Positions 8,328-17,149 of a stretch of DNA of 64,000 nt are shown here, in pieces. This DNA comes from DASXAI01 sp963798445 (GTDB lineage: Bacteria > Actinomycetota > Acidimicrobiia > Acidimicrobiales > Ilumatobacteraceae), in contig CAWCTH010000003.1 of the NCBI GenBank assembly GCA_963798445.1, forward strand, positions 1,240,001 through 1,304,000. Reading direction: 5' to 3'. Numbering within the stretch: position 1 is the stretch's first letter; every line of letters starts with the position of its first letter. A program made the translations under genes and the position numbers. The notes beneath the pieces were generated by a model. The model ran no database searches, was not told where the DNA came from, and saw nothing but the letters and a program-made list of their open reading frames with translations.

Positions 8328-9353
8328 ATGGCCGATGCACTGACCGAGTCGCTCAACCGCAGCGCCCTGGAGTACGCCGAGCCGCTGGCCCGCCAGGAGC
8401 AGTTCGCCGCGACGGTCGGTGCCGTCATCGACGCCCAGGCGGCAGTGGCCCTGTCCCGAAGCGCGTCGGATGCGTTCGTGCGGCAACTCACGGGCGTCAC
8501 CACCGAGGCCCAACGCCGAGCCGACCGTGAACGCACGGCTCGGCGAGCGCTCATCGGCGACGGTGACCGCACCCGGTTGAAGGCCGCCGCCTTCTGGCAC
8601 GAGGGCGGCGAAGGCCCACCGCTGCTCCTCCTGAACGGTTGGACGGCGTCGGGCCTCATGTGGCCGTCGGCGTTGATGGAGCGGCTCGAAGCGCGCTTCC
8701 ACGTCGTGCGGGTGGACAACCGGGGCAGCGGCTACTCGCGCTGCGCACGGCCGCCCTGGACCATCGCCGCCATGGCCGACGACGCCGCCGTCGCGCTGCG
8801 GGCCACGACGTCGGCGCCCGCCCTCGTGGTGGGCCTGTCGATGGGCGGGATGATCGCGCAGGAGCTGGCACTGCGACATCCGGGCCTCGTGCGGGGCCTC
8901 GTGCTCGCCGGGACCCGGCCTCCCGCGCCGGCCCACATCCAAGTGCCGGGCACGGTCGTGGAGCGGGTGCTGACGCGGCCCGCGCCAGGCCAGCCCCTCC
9001 CCGACTTCTTCGCCACGGTGTGGGCCGACCTCTGCGCGCCCGGTTTCGCCACCACCCACCCGGCGCTGGTGGCGGAGCTGGCCGGCCAGATCGTCGCCCG
9101 GCCCACACCCAAGGCGGCGACGTTCCGCCAGATGCGCGCCATCGCCGCCTGGCACGGCCCGCGCCGGTTGGCCGCCATCTCCTGTCCGGTCACCATCGCG
9201 CACGGCGACGTCGATCCGCTCATGCCGGTGGGCAACGGCATGCGTCTGGCCCGCCTCGTCTCGCAGGCGCGCTACGTCGAGCTGGCCGGCGTGGGCCACC
9301 TCGTCCCACTCGAGGCGCTCGACGCCCTGGCCGAGATCATCGAGGCCCATTGA
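8328..9353 (+). CDS. Alpha/beta-fold hydrolase
   Basis: A 341-residue protein. The first 80 residues or so are an alpha-helical extension; the hydrolase core then begins at LLLLNGWTASGLMW. The nucleophile elbow is GLSMGG, the acid lies in HGDVDPLMPV, and the base in GVGHLVPLE. ATG at 8328 is 6 bases after the acyl-CoA synthetase stop; a GTG at 8319 overlapping that stop (GTGA) is an equally possible coupled start. The context suggests hydrolysis of an ester or CoA-thioester intermediate in the same pathway as the neighbouring acyl-CoA genes. No closer substrate can be assigned. Confidence 0.82.
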   Translation: MADALTESLNRSALEYAEPLARQEQFAATVGAVIDAQAAVALSRSASDAFVRQLTGVTTEAQRRADRERTARRALIGDGDRTRLKAAAFWHEGGEGPPLLLLNGWTASGLMWPSALMERLEARFHVVRVDNRGSGYSRCARPPWTIAAMADDAAVALRATTSAPALVVGLSMGGMIAQELALRHPGLVRGLVLAGTRPPAPAHIQVPGTVVERVLTRPAPGQPLPDFFATVWADLCAPGFATTHPALVAELAGQIVARPTPKAATFRQMRAIAAWHGPRRLAAISCPVTIAHGDVDPLMPVGNGMRLARLVSQARYVELAGVGHLVPLEALDALAEIIEAH

Positions 9354-9416
9354 CCGGTAGCCAGGACGCCGCCTCGACCCCATTGTCGGGCCATCGGCGC
9401 GGCTACGTTCGCCCGG

Positions 9417-10985
9417 ATGAGCTGGAAGCCCGAGATCGACGAGCTGCGACGCCGCACCGAGCTCGCCCACGAGATGGGCGGAGCCGACAAGGTGGCTCGC
9501 CAGCACGAGTTCGGCAAGCTCACCGTTCGTGAGCGCGTCGAGCGCATCGTGGACGGCGGCACGTTCGAGGAGATCGGTGCCATCGCCGGCGTCGCCACCT
9601 ACGACGACGACGGCGAACTGCAAGCCTTCCTCGCGTCGAACTTCGTCTGCGGCGTCGCCGAGATCGACGGGCGGCCGGTCGTGGTGTCCGGCGACGACTT
9701 CACCGTGCGGGGCGGCTCGGCCGACGCGTCCATCGGCGCCAAACGCAACCATGCCGAAGGCCTGGCTCTCGAGCTGCGGCTGCCCCACATCCGGCTGGTC
9801 GACGGCATGGGCGGCGGCGGGTCGGTCAAGACGATCGAGATGGTGGGGCGCAGCTACATCTCCCAGATGCTCGGCTGGGAGACCATCCTGGCCCAGCTCG
9901 CGGTGGCGCCTTCGGTCTCGCTTGCGCTCGGTTCCGTCGCCGGCATCGGCGCCGCCCGCGTCACGACGAGCCACTACTCGGTGATCGTGAAGGACACCGC
10001 CCAGATGATGATTGCCGGGCCCGCGCTGGTCGACTACGCCATGCCCGGCCCGCACTACGACAAGAACGAGCTCGGTGGCAGCCACGTCCATGTCACCAAC
10101 GGCGCCATCGACGACGAGGCCACCTCCGAGGACCAGGCCTTCGCCATGGCCCGCCGCTTCCTGTCCTACCTCCCCAGCTCGGTGGACGAGCTGCCGCCGC
10201 GAGGACCGCGCACCGACGACCCGGCCCGGCGGGAGGACGCGCTGGTGTCGATCGTTCCCCGCAACCCCCGCCACGTCTACAAGATGCGCTCGATCATCGA
10301 GGCCGTGGTCGACCGCGAGGCCGGCGGCTCGTCGTCGTTCTTCGAGATCGGCCGGCAGTGGGGCAAGTCGATCATCTGCGGCCTCGCCCGTCTGGACGGC
10401 TGGCCGGTGGCGCTGATGGCCGAGGACCCCTACGTCTATGGCGGTGCATGGACGGCCGCATCGTCGCAGAAGGTCACCCGCCTCATCGACCTCGCCTCCA
10501 CGTTCCACCTCCCACTCGTGCACCTGGTCGACTGCCCGGGGTTCCTCATCGGCCTGCAGTCCGAGCAGGACGCCACCATCCGCCACGGGTCGCGTGCCCT
10601 CGCCGCCCTCGGTGAGAGCACCTCGCCGTACTGCTCGGTCGTCATTCGCAAGGCATTCGGCGTGGCCGGCGCGGCCAACAAGAAGTCGGGCGCGTTCCAC
10701 TACCGGTACGCGTGGCCCTCGGGCGACTGGGGTTCGCTGCCGATCGAGGGCGGCATCGAAGTGGCGTACAAGGCGGAACTGGCCGACGCGGCCGACCGCG
10801 ACGCCCATCTGGCCGCCATCACGGAACGCCTCAACAAGGTGCGCTCGCCGTTCCGCAGCGCGGAGGCGTTCGACATCGAAGACATCATCGACCCGCGCGA
10901 CACCCGCCCGCTGCTGTGCCGCTGGGCCGACCTCGTGGCGCGGGTCCGCCGCGGCGGTGCGCCGGCCGCGCCGTACCGCCCGTAG
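9417..10985 (+). CDS. Acyl-CoA carboxylase carboxyltransferase (beta) subunit
   Basis: A 522-residue protein with the two crotonase-like halves of biotin-dependent carboxyltransferases. In the N-terminal domain LTVRERVERIVDGGTFEE opens the fold and VSLALGSVAGIGAARVTTSHY marks the acyl-CoA site; in the C-terminal domain LVHLVDCPGFLIG and FGVAGAANKKSG mark the carboxybiotin side. It would move CO2 from carboxybiotin to an acyl-CoA such as propionyl- or methylcrotonyl-CoA. No biotin carboxylase/carrier alpha subunit is nearby, so it must borrow one encoded elsewhere, or it may work as a decarboxylase. It is followed after 17 bases by two CoA transferases. Confidence 0.85.
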   Translation: MSWKPEIDELRRRTELAHEMGGADKVARQHEFGKLTVRERVERIVDGGTFEEIGAIAGVATYDDDGELQAFLASNFVCGVAEIDGRPVVVSGDDFTVRGGSADASIGAKRNHAEGLALELRLPHIRLVDGMGGGGSVKTIEMVGRSYISQMLGWETILAQLAVAPSVSLALGSVAGIGAARVTTSHYSVIVKDTAQMMIAGPALVDYAMPGPHYDKNELGGSHVHVTNGAIDDEATSEDQAFAMARRFLSYLPSSVDELPPRGPRTDDPARREDALVSIVPRNPRHVYKMRSIIEAVVDREAGGSSSFFEIGRQWGKSIICGLARLDGWPVALMAEDPYVYGGAWTAASSQKVTRLIDLASTFHLPLVHLVDCPGFLIGLQSEQDATIRHGSRALAALGESTSPYCSVVIRKAFGVAGAANKKSGAFHYRYAWPSGDWGSLPIEGGIEVAYKAELADAADRDAHLAAITERLNKVRSPFRSAEAFDIEDIIDPRDTRPLLCRWADLVARVRRGGAPAAPYRP

Positions 10986-11002
10986 GAGTCGAAAGGACCC
11001 TC

Positions 11003-12199
11003 ATGATCGGTCTCCGAGTTGTCGATGTCAGCACCGACATCGCCGGCGCGTACTGCGCCCGGCTGCTGGCCACGAGCGGTGCGACGGTGATCAAGGTCGA
11101 GCCACCGGAGGGCGACCCCATGCGCCACCAGCCACCGGCGCCCCACCTGCCCGACGGCTCGGCGCGCGTCGCCGCGCGGCACGAGTACTTCCACTCCTAC
11201 AAGCGCGGCATCGCGGTGGACGCCTCGACGGCCACCGGCCGCGCCGTCCTCGACGCGCTGCTGGGCGGTGCCGACATCGTGGTGAGCTCGTGCAACGGCA
11301 ACCCCGGCGACGCGCTGGCCCTCGAGGACGAGATCCGGTCGCGGTGGCCCCGGTGCGTGCACGTGGTCACGTCGCCCTTCGGGCTCACCGGTCCCTATGC
11401 GTCCTACCGCGGGAGCGAGCTGATCAGCTGGGCGTGCGGCGGGTTCCTCCAGATCACCGGCGAGGAAGACAAGCCGCCGGTGCAGGGCGGCGGGCCATGG
11501 GCCGACTACGCCACGGGCGCTACGGCCGCCCTCGGCGCGCTGGCCGCGGTGCGCAGCGGCGAGGGTCAGCTCGTCGACGTGGCCACGATGGAGGTGATGG
11601 CGGCGTTCCATCAGTGGAGCCTCGTCCTCTACACCCACCAGGGCGTCATCAAGCGCCGCGCCGGCAACCGTCACGCCGAGTCGTTCCACCCCCTCGGCCC
11701 CATGCCGTGCAAGGACGGTTGGATCGCCATCGGCGTGGCCCTGCTGGCGCAGTGGGAAGGGTTCTGCATCGCCATCGACCGGCCCGAGCTCCTGATCGAC
11801 GAGCGCTTCGACACGGGCGCCAAGCGCTTCGACGCCCACGAGGCCTTCGACGCCGCCCTGCTGCCCCGGCTGGCGGAGCTCGAGGTCGACGCGTTGGTGG
11901 AACTGTTGCAAGAGCACCGCGTGCCGGCCAGCAAGCTGCTCGACGTCGTCGCGGTGCTGGACGACCGGCAGTTGGACGCGCGCCACTTCTGGGCGTCGCT
12001 CGACGTCGGTTCGGCCACCGGCCGCATGCCGTCCAAGGCCTTCCACCTCCCGACCGCCGATCCACCGTTCAGCCCGGCGCCCAGCCTCGGCGGCGACAGC
12101 GAAGCGATCCTTGCCGAACTGGGATACGACGCCGGAGAGATCGAGGCCCTCGTGGCCTCGGGGGCCGTCATCTGCGCCACGGTGGGAGCGCGGTCATGA
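11003..12199 (+). CDS. Family III CoA-transferase (CaiB/BaiF)
   Basis: A 398-residue protein. The N-terminus has LRVVDVSTDIAGAYCARLLA and GATVIKVEPPEGDP, the family III CoA-binding Rossmann-like region, then YKRGIAVDAST. In family III enzymes an aspartate after the first third forms the aspartyl-CoA intermediate; GQLVDVATMEVM is consistent with that site. The role is moving CoA between a carboxylate and an acyl-CoA donor. A GAAAGGA ribosome site precedes ATG 11003. Its stop overlaps the start of the next CoA transferase (ATGA), so the two are probably co-translated and may form a hetero-oligomer. Confidence 0.87.
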   Translation: MIGLRVVDVSTDIAGAYCARLLATSGATVIKVEPPEGDPMRHQPPAPHLPDGSARVAARHEYFHSYKRGIAVDASTATGRAVLDALLGGADIVVSSCNGNPGDALALEDEIRSRWPRCVHVVTSPFGLTGPYASYRGSELISWACGGFLQITGEEDKPPVQGGGPWADYATGATAALGALAAVRSGEGQLVDVATMEVMAAFHQWSLVLYTHQGVIKRRAGNRHAESFHPLGPMPCKDGWIAIGVALLAQWEGFCIAIDRPELLIDERFDTGAKRFDAHEAFDAALLPRLAELEVDALVELLQEHRVPASKLLDVVAVLDDRQLDARHFWASLDVGSATGRMPSKAFHLPTADPPFSPAPSLGGDSEAILAELGYDAGEIEALVASGAVICATVGARS

Positions 12200-13497
12200 T
12201 CCTCGACGGTGTGCGCGTGCTAGAGCTCTCGATCGCCTGGGCGGGGCCGCTGGCCGGGCGGTTCCTGGGTGATCTGGGCGCCGAGGTCATCAAGGTCGAG
12301 CACCCGACGTCGCGGGGCGCCGGCACGACGGGCGCGGGCGGCTTCTCGGTCACCGAGGACATCAGCGACTGGGAGTGGGGTTCGCTTCCGGGTCCGGTGT
12401 TCCGTTCGGGCATCTATCCGGATGCCGATCCGGGTGACGACCCGTGGAACCGCCAAGGCGTGTTCAACAAGATGAACCGCAACAAGCGCAGCTTGTGCAT
12501 CGACTTGAAGCTCCCCGCCGGGCGTGACGTGTTCGACCGGTTGGTGGCCAAGAGCGACATCGTGCTGAACAACTACAGCCCCCGGGGCGTACGCAGCCTC
12601 GGCATCGACTACGCCGACCTCGTCGCCATCAACCCGACGATCATCGCGGTGTCGCTCTCCGGCTACGGGGCGACCGGACCCGACCAGGCCCGGGTGTCGT
12701 GGGGTCCCATGCTGGAGGCCCATTCGGGCCTGAACGCGCTGACCGGCCATCCCCACGGCGGTCCCGTCAAGATGGGCGCCGCCCTGCCTGACCCGATGGG
12801 CGGCACCCACTGCGCCTTCGCCATCCTGGCCGCCCTGTCCGAGCGGGATCGCACCGGCCAGGGCATGTACCTGGACATCTCCCAACTGGAGACCTACGCC
12901 TCGGTCGGGGGCGAGATCTACCTCGCCGCATCCCTCACCGGCGAGGCACCGCCCAGGCGGGGCAACCGGTCGCTGCGCCACGCCCCCCAAGGCGTCTACC
13001 CGTGTGCCGGCGACGACGCCTGGATCGCCATCACGGTGGCGTCCGACGAGGAGTGGGCGGCGCTCGTATCGGTCGTCGGCACCGACGCGCTGAGGGACCC
13101 TGCGCTGGCGTCAGTGGCAGCGCGGTTCGAACGCCATGACGAGATCGACGGCGTGATCGCGGCGTGGACGCAGGGCCAGGACAAGCTGGCGCTCACAGCA
13201 CAGCTCCAGGGCGCCGGTGTCACCGCGTTTGCCTCCATGACCAACGGCGACATCGTCGAGGATCCACATCTGGAGGCGCGCAATTTCATGGTGGAGTGGG
13301 ATCAGCCAGGGGTAGGGCCGCGGCGCTACGCGGGCTTCCCCATCCACTTCTCCAAGATGGCGCCGCCGCCCATGCGGCCCACGCCACCCCTCGGCCAGGA
13401 CAACCACTACGTGCTGGCCGAGGTGCTCGGTGAGCCGGACGACGTCATCAAGACGCTCGAGCGTGACGGCGTGATCGCCGACCGACCACCCGCCTGA
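12196..13497 (+). CDS. Family III CoA-transferase (CaiB/BaiF), second copy
   Basis: A 433-residue family III enzyme: LDGVRVLELSIAWAGPLAGR and GAEVIKVEHPTS at the start, NRNKRSLCIDLKLPAGRDVF, then GQGMYLDISQLE at the catalytic-aspartate region. The NxNKRSLxLDL wording is the common form of the family, whereas its upstream neighbour is more divergent, so the pair are paralogues rather than a recent duplication. ATG 12196 overlaps the preceding stop by 4 bases. With the carboxyltransferase and acyl-CoA synthetase it outlines a CoA-thioester catabolic pathway for an unidentified carboxylic acid. Confidence 0.88.
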   Translation: MILDGVRVLELSIAWAGPLAGRFLGDLGAEVIKVEHPTSRGAGTTGAGGFSVTEDISDWEWGSLPGPVFRSGIYPDADPGDDPWNRQGVFNKMNRNKRSLCIDLKLPAGRDVFDRLVAKSDIVLNNYSPRGVRSLGIDYADLVAINPTIIAVSLSGYGATGPDQARVSWGPMLEAHSGLNALTGHPHGGPVKMGAALPDPMGGTHCAFAILAALSERDRTGQGMYLDISQLETYASVGGEIYLAASLTGEAPPRRGNRSLRHAPQGVYPCAGDDAWIAITVASDEEWAALVSVVGTDALRDPALASVAARFERHDEIDGVIAAWTQGQDKLALTAQLQGAGVTAFASMTNGDIVEDPHLEARNFMVEWDQPGVGPRRYAGFPIHFSKMAPPPMRPTPPLGQDNHYVLAEVLGEPDDVIKTLERDGVIADRPPA

Positions 13498-13503
13498 GAC
13501 AGA

Positions 13504-14415
13504 TCAGGAACTGGTGGTCTGCGCCGCCAGCCCGGCGGCCAACTCGCGCCAGGCGCCGTCGGGCACGGCGGCGGCGTCGGGCGTGAACAGCTGGGCGCAC
13601 ACGTGGTCGGCGCCGGCGTCGAAGTGGGCCTGGATGCGGGCCAGCGCGGCATCGACGTCACCGATGACGACGATGGCGTCGACGAGGCGCTCACTGCCTC
13701 CATCGGCGGCGTCCTCGGCGGTGAAGCCGAACTGCTTCAGGTTGTTGATGTAGTTCGGCAGGCGCATGTAGACCTTCATGCCGGCGCGAGCGGTGGCGAG
13801 GCCGCGCTCGCGATCGGTGTCCAGGACCACCATCTGCTCCGGCGCCAGGATGGGATCGGGGCCGAGGATCTCGCGGGCGATGGCGGTGTGCTCCGGCGGC
13901 ACGAAGTAGGGGTGAGCGCCGTCGGCCTTCTCCGCCGCCAGCTTCAACATCTTCGGTCCGAGGGCGGCCAGCACCGTGGGCGGCCGGTCAGCTGGACCGA
14001 CGGCGCGGAACAGGGCGCTGTCCATGTCGTCGAGGAAGTTCACCATCTTGGAGTAGGGCCGGGAGTAGTCGTGATGGCGGACGCGATCGACGAGGTGCTC
14101 GTGGCTCACGCCGAGGCCCAGCAGGAACCGGCCGGGGAAGGCCTCCTCCAGACTGCGCTGGGTGTTGGCCATGGTGACGGCATCACGGGCGTAGATGTTG
14201 GCGATGCCAGTGGCGACCTTCAGCTTCGTCGTGGCCGATAGCAGCAGCGTGGCGGTGACGAACGGATCACGGCCGATCGTCTCCGGGATCCAGAGCGTCG
14301 AGAACCCCATTGCCTCCAGCTCGAGGGCGTGCTGCTGCGCGGCGCTGGAGGAAACGCCGTCGAGGGCGCCGGTCCAGATGCCGACGCGGCCGAGATCGAA
14401 GGTGTTGTTCGCCAT
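13504..14415 (-). CDS. LLM-class F420-dependent oxidoreductase (luciferase-like)
   Basis: A 303-residue TIM-barrel protein. The start FDLGRVGIWTGALDG, then ALELEAMGFSTLWIPET and GRFLLGLGVSHEHLVD, are hallmarks of the luciferase-like monooxygenase superfamily and of its actinobacterial subgroup that uses coenzyme F420. These enzymes move hydride to or from F420 on varied substrates. It is convergent with the CoA-transferase operon (stop-to-stop gap of 6 bases). Substrate unknown. Confidence 0.85.
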   Translation of the reverse strand: MANNTFDLGRVGIWTGALDGVSSSAAQQHALELEAMGFSTLWIPETIGRDPFVTATLLLSATTKLKVATGIANIYARDAVTMANTQRSLEEAFPGRFLLGLGVSHEHLVDRVRHHDYSRPYSKMVNFLDDMDSALFRAVGPADRPPTVLAALGPKMLKLAAEKADGAHPYFVPPEHTAIAREILGPDPILAPEQMVVLDTDRERGLATARAGMKVYMRLPNYINNLKQFGFTAEDAADGGSERLVDAIVVIGDVDAALARIQAHFDAGADHVCAQLFTPDAAAVPDGAWRELAAGLAAQTTSS

Positions 14416-14438
14416 AGGAGGCGCAAGCTAGTAGCTAT

Positions 14439-16604
14439 CTACAGCGCTTGGGGTGGTCCGAAGCGGTAGCCCTGCGCCAGGGTGCAGCCTCGCTGCACCA
14501 GTTCGTGGTGCTGCCGCTCGGTCTCGACGCCCTCGGCGATCGTGATGAGGTTCAGCGACTGCGCCAGGCGGATCACGGCCGTCACGATGGCGTCGGAGTC
14601 GGGGTCCTTGCCCAACCCCTCGATGAAGGACTGATCGATCTTCACCAGCTCCACCGGGTAGCGCTTCAGGCTGAGCAAGGACGAGTAGCCCGTGCCGAAG
14701 TCGTCGATGCCCAGATGTACGCCGAGGCGGCGCAGTTCGCCCAGCACGCGGCTGGCGCTCACGGGGTCGGTGACGAGCGCCGAGCCGGTGATCTCCAGCC
14801 ACAGCAGATCAGGCTGGAGGCCGGCCTCGTCGAGCACCGTGCGGACGAGGTCGACGGTGTAGGAGCTCAGCTGGCGGTTGGAGACGTTGACCGACAGGTA
14901 CAGGTCGGTGCCGTCGGGCTGACCCGCTCGCCAGGCCACGAACTCCGACACCGCTCGCTGCAGGATGAGATCGCCCAGCGGGAGGATGAGCCCGCTGCGC
15001 TCGGCCACCGCGATGAAGTCCTCGGGCGCCACCCAGCCCTGGGTGGCGTGGGGCCAGCGGGCCAACGCTTCCAGACCCACGTGACTCCCGCTCACCAAGT
15101 CGATGATGGGCTGGTAGTGCACGATGATGTCGCCGCGGTCGAGCGCGACGCGCAGCTCGTTCTGCAGATCGAGGCGCCGGCGGATCCGCGCGCCGAGCAC
15201 CTCGTCGTAGGCCTCGACCCGGCTCCGGCCGAGCTGCTTGGCCCGGTACATGGCGGCGTCCGCGCTGCGCAGCATGTCCTCGGCGTCGAAGGACGTGCCG
15301 TCGCCGACGGCGACACCGATGCTGGCGGTGATGGCGGCGGTCTGGCCGGACCGCAGGAGCGTCGGTTCGCTGATGACCTGTCCGATGTCGCGGGCGACGG
15401 CCATGGCGTCGTCGATGTCGCGGACTGAGTCGAGGATCACCACGAACTCGTCGCCGGCAAGGCGCCCGACCACATCGGGCGCGGGGGAGGAGGCCGTCAA
15501 CCGCCGGGCGATGACCGTGAGGAACTCGTCGCCACTGATGTGGCCGAGGGTGTCGTTCACCGCCTTGAACCGATCGAGATCGATGAACAACAACCCGGTC
15601 GCTTTGGCCTCGGGTCCGGTGGCACGGTCGAGCCGCTGCTGCAGCTCGTCGAGCAACGGGCCGCGGTTGGTCAGCCCGGTGAGGGCGTCGTGGGTCGCCT
15701 GGAACAGGAGCTGCAACTCGTTGGCGCGCCGTTCGGTCACGTCGCGCAAGATGACCTGGAAGGCGGGCTCGCCGTCCCAGGTCGTGGGGACGCTGATCGA
15801 CTCCACGATCAGCTCGGAGCCGTCGGGGCGCACGATGCGGGCCTCCGCCGGCTCCGGCAAGGCTCCCGGCTCGTTCAGCCCGCCGATGCGGCCGAGCATC
15901 TCGGCGGTGGCGTCGGGTTGAGCGGCGTCAGGGTGGGCGGGCTCGGCGGGCGGGGCCGCGTGACCGCTGCCGGCCTCTTCGGTGGCAACGAGCCGGGCGA
16001 ACTCCATCCCGGCGGGGTTGACGAAGCGCACGACGCCCATCTGGTGCACCACGATGGCGTCCGGACTGTGATCCACCAGGAACCGGTAGCGGTCGAGGAG
16101 GTCGCGCAGCGTCATCTCGGCGGCCCGGTGCTCGGTGACGTCGGCCACCACCCCGGCCAGCTCGCCCGTGGACGGCACCGGCCGGGCCCGGATGAGCAAG
16201 ACGACGGGCTGACCGTCGCGGTCGACGACCCGATGGTCGAGCTCCAGCTCGGCGTAGCGCCACGGGTTCGACTCGAGGCGCGTCAGCACCGGCTCCAGCA
16301 ACCAGCGGCCGCCGTCGTCGTGGCCGGTGAGGTCGAGGGCAAAGGCGTCGCCGACCGGATCGGACCACGAGACTCGATCGCACGCTGGGTCGTAGCTCCA
16401 GGTCACGAGCCGTCCCGTGACGAGGGCAAGCTCGTGGGCCACGACCAGCGCGCTGGCGCTGGGCCGCTGGCGCCGATTGGACGGACCCAACGGCCTTGCG
16501 TTACTCATCGAGGCCAGCGCGTTACGGACTGCGTTCGGCCACGCTACCTCGGCTTCCGCCTTCGGGACCGGCAGCGTGATCGACGGGGGTGCCCGGCTGC
16601 TCAC
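14439..16604 (-). CDS. PAS-GGDEF-EAL cyclic-di-GMP signalling protein
   Basis: Up to 721 residues; an ATG at 16508 would give 689. Two PAS-like domains occupy roughly residues 60-300 (the second with YRFLVDHSPDAIVVHQMG). A GGDEF domain follows, with AGDEF in the active loop (RLAGDEFVVIL), then an EAL domain (GLEALARWPH, DDFGTGYSSL, IKIDQSFI-like VKIDQSFIEGL, AEGVET). The EAL residues and the DDFGTGYS loop needed for c-di-GMP hydrolysis are present; the first glycine of GGDEF is replaced by alanine, which some active cyclases tolerate. No membrane helix is seen, so it is probably cytosolic and senses its signal through PAS. It stands alone. Confidence 0.9.
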   Translation of the reverse strand: MSSRAPPSITLPVPKAEAEVAWPNAVRNALASMSNARPLGPSNRRQRPSASALVVAHELALVTGRLVTWSYDPACDRVSWSDPVGDAFALDLTGHDDGGRWLLEPVLTRLESNPWRYAELELDHRVVDRDGQPVVLLIRARPVPSTGELAGVVADVTEHRAAEMTLRDLLDRYRFLVDHSPDAIVVHQMGVVRFVNPAGMEFARLVATEEAGSGHAAPPAEPAHPDAAQPDATAEMLGRIGGLNEPGALPEPAEARIVRPDGSELIVESISVPTTWDGEPAFQVILRDVTERRANELQLLFQATHDALTGLTNRGPLLDELQQRLDRATGPEAKATGLLFIDLDRFKAVNDTLGHISGDEFLTVIARRLTASSPAPDVVGRLAGDEFVVILDSVRDIDDAMAVARDIGQVISEPTLLRSGQTAAITASIGVAVGDGTSFDAEDMLRSADAAMYRAKQLGRSRVEAYDEVLGARIRRRLDLQNELRVALDRGDIIVHYQPIIDLVSGSHVGLEALARWPHATQGWVAPEDFIAVAERSGLILPLGDLILQRAVSEFVAWRAGQPDGTDLYLSVNVSNRQLSSYTVDLVRTVLDEAGLQPDLLWLEITGSALVTDPVSASRVLGELRRLGVHLGIDDFGTGYSSLLSLKRYPVELVKIDQSFIEGLGKDPDSDAIVTAVIRLAQSLNLITIAEGVETERQHHELVQRGCTLAQGYRFGPPQAL

Positions 16605-16720
16605 CGGTCGAGGTGAGGCTCGTACGGGTGGGCCGCCCTCCGCCCGATGACCTTGCCAGCGTTGGATCGCTGAATCAGCGTGGTTGACTGGCCGCCACGG
16701 CGCCGACGCAGGGGAGCAGC

Positions 16721-17134
16721 ATGACCGACTGGAACGATTTCAACCGCACGGTGATCGACGAGTTCCGCGAAACAGGCGGCAAGGTCGGGGGCGCATTCGA
16801 AGGCGCGCCCATGATCCTCGTCACCCACAAAGGGGCCAAGAGCGGCAAGGAGTACACCACGCCCCTCGTGCACACGCGCGACGGCGACAGCTACGTGATC
16901 ATCGCGTCCAAGGGCGGCGCTCCCGAGGATCCGCAGTGGTTTCGCAACCTGGTGGCCAACCCCGACGTAACCGTCGAGGTCGGGACAGAGAAGTTCCCGG
17001 CGCGGGCGCGAGTGGCCGACGGCGACGAGCGGGCCCGGCTCTACCAGGCGCAAGCCGAGCTCATGCCCAACTTCGCCGAGTACGCCGCCGCCACGACGCG
17101 GGAGATCCCCGTCGTGGTGCTCGAGCGCAGCTGA
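16721..17134 (+). CDS. Nitroreductase/deazaflavin-dependent oxidoreductase family protein (Ddn-like)
   Basis: A 137-residue split beta-barrel protein. ILVTHKGAKSGKEYTTPLVH and ASKGGAPEDPQWFRNL are the F420-binding signatures of the Ddn family, which reduce quinones or other compounds with F420H2. GGGGAGCAGC precedes ATG 16721. It is flanked by other flavin/F420-linked enzymes but shows no operon link. The physiological substrate is not evident. Confidence 0.88.
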   Translation: MTDWNDFNRTVIDEFRETGGKVGGAFEGAPMILVTHKGAKSGKEYTTPLVHTRDGDSYVIIASKGGAPEDPQWFRNLVANPDVTVEVGTEKFPARARVADGDERARLYQAQAELMPNFAEYAAATTREIPVVVLERS

Positions 17135-17149
17135 CGCCGCTGCTCGCCG

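Noticed and set aside
8232..10808. 858-codon open frame on the minus strand
   Set aside because: Antisense to the hydrolase and carboxyltransferase genes, both of which have clear motifs; composition is shadow-like.
10438..12195. Long plus-strand frame running into the second CoA transferase
   Set aside because: Only the part after 12196 shows similarity; the upstream part is an Arg/Pro/Ala-rich shadow of the carboxyltransferase and the first CoA transferase.
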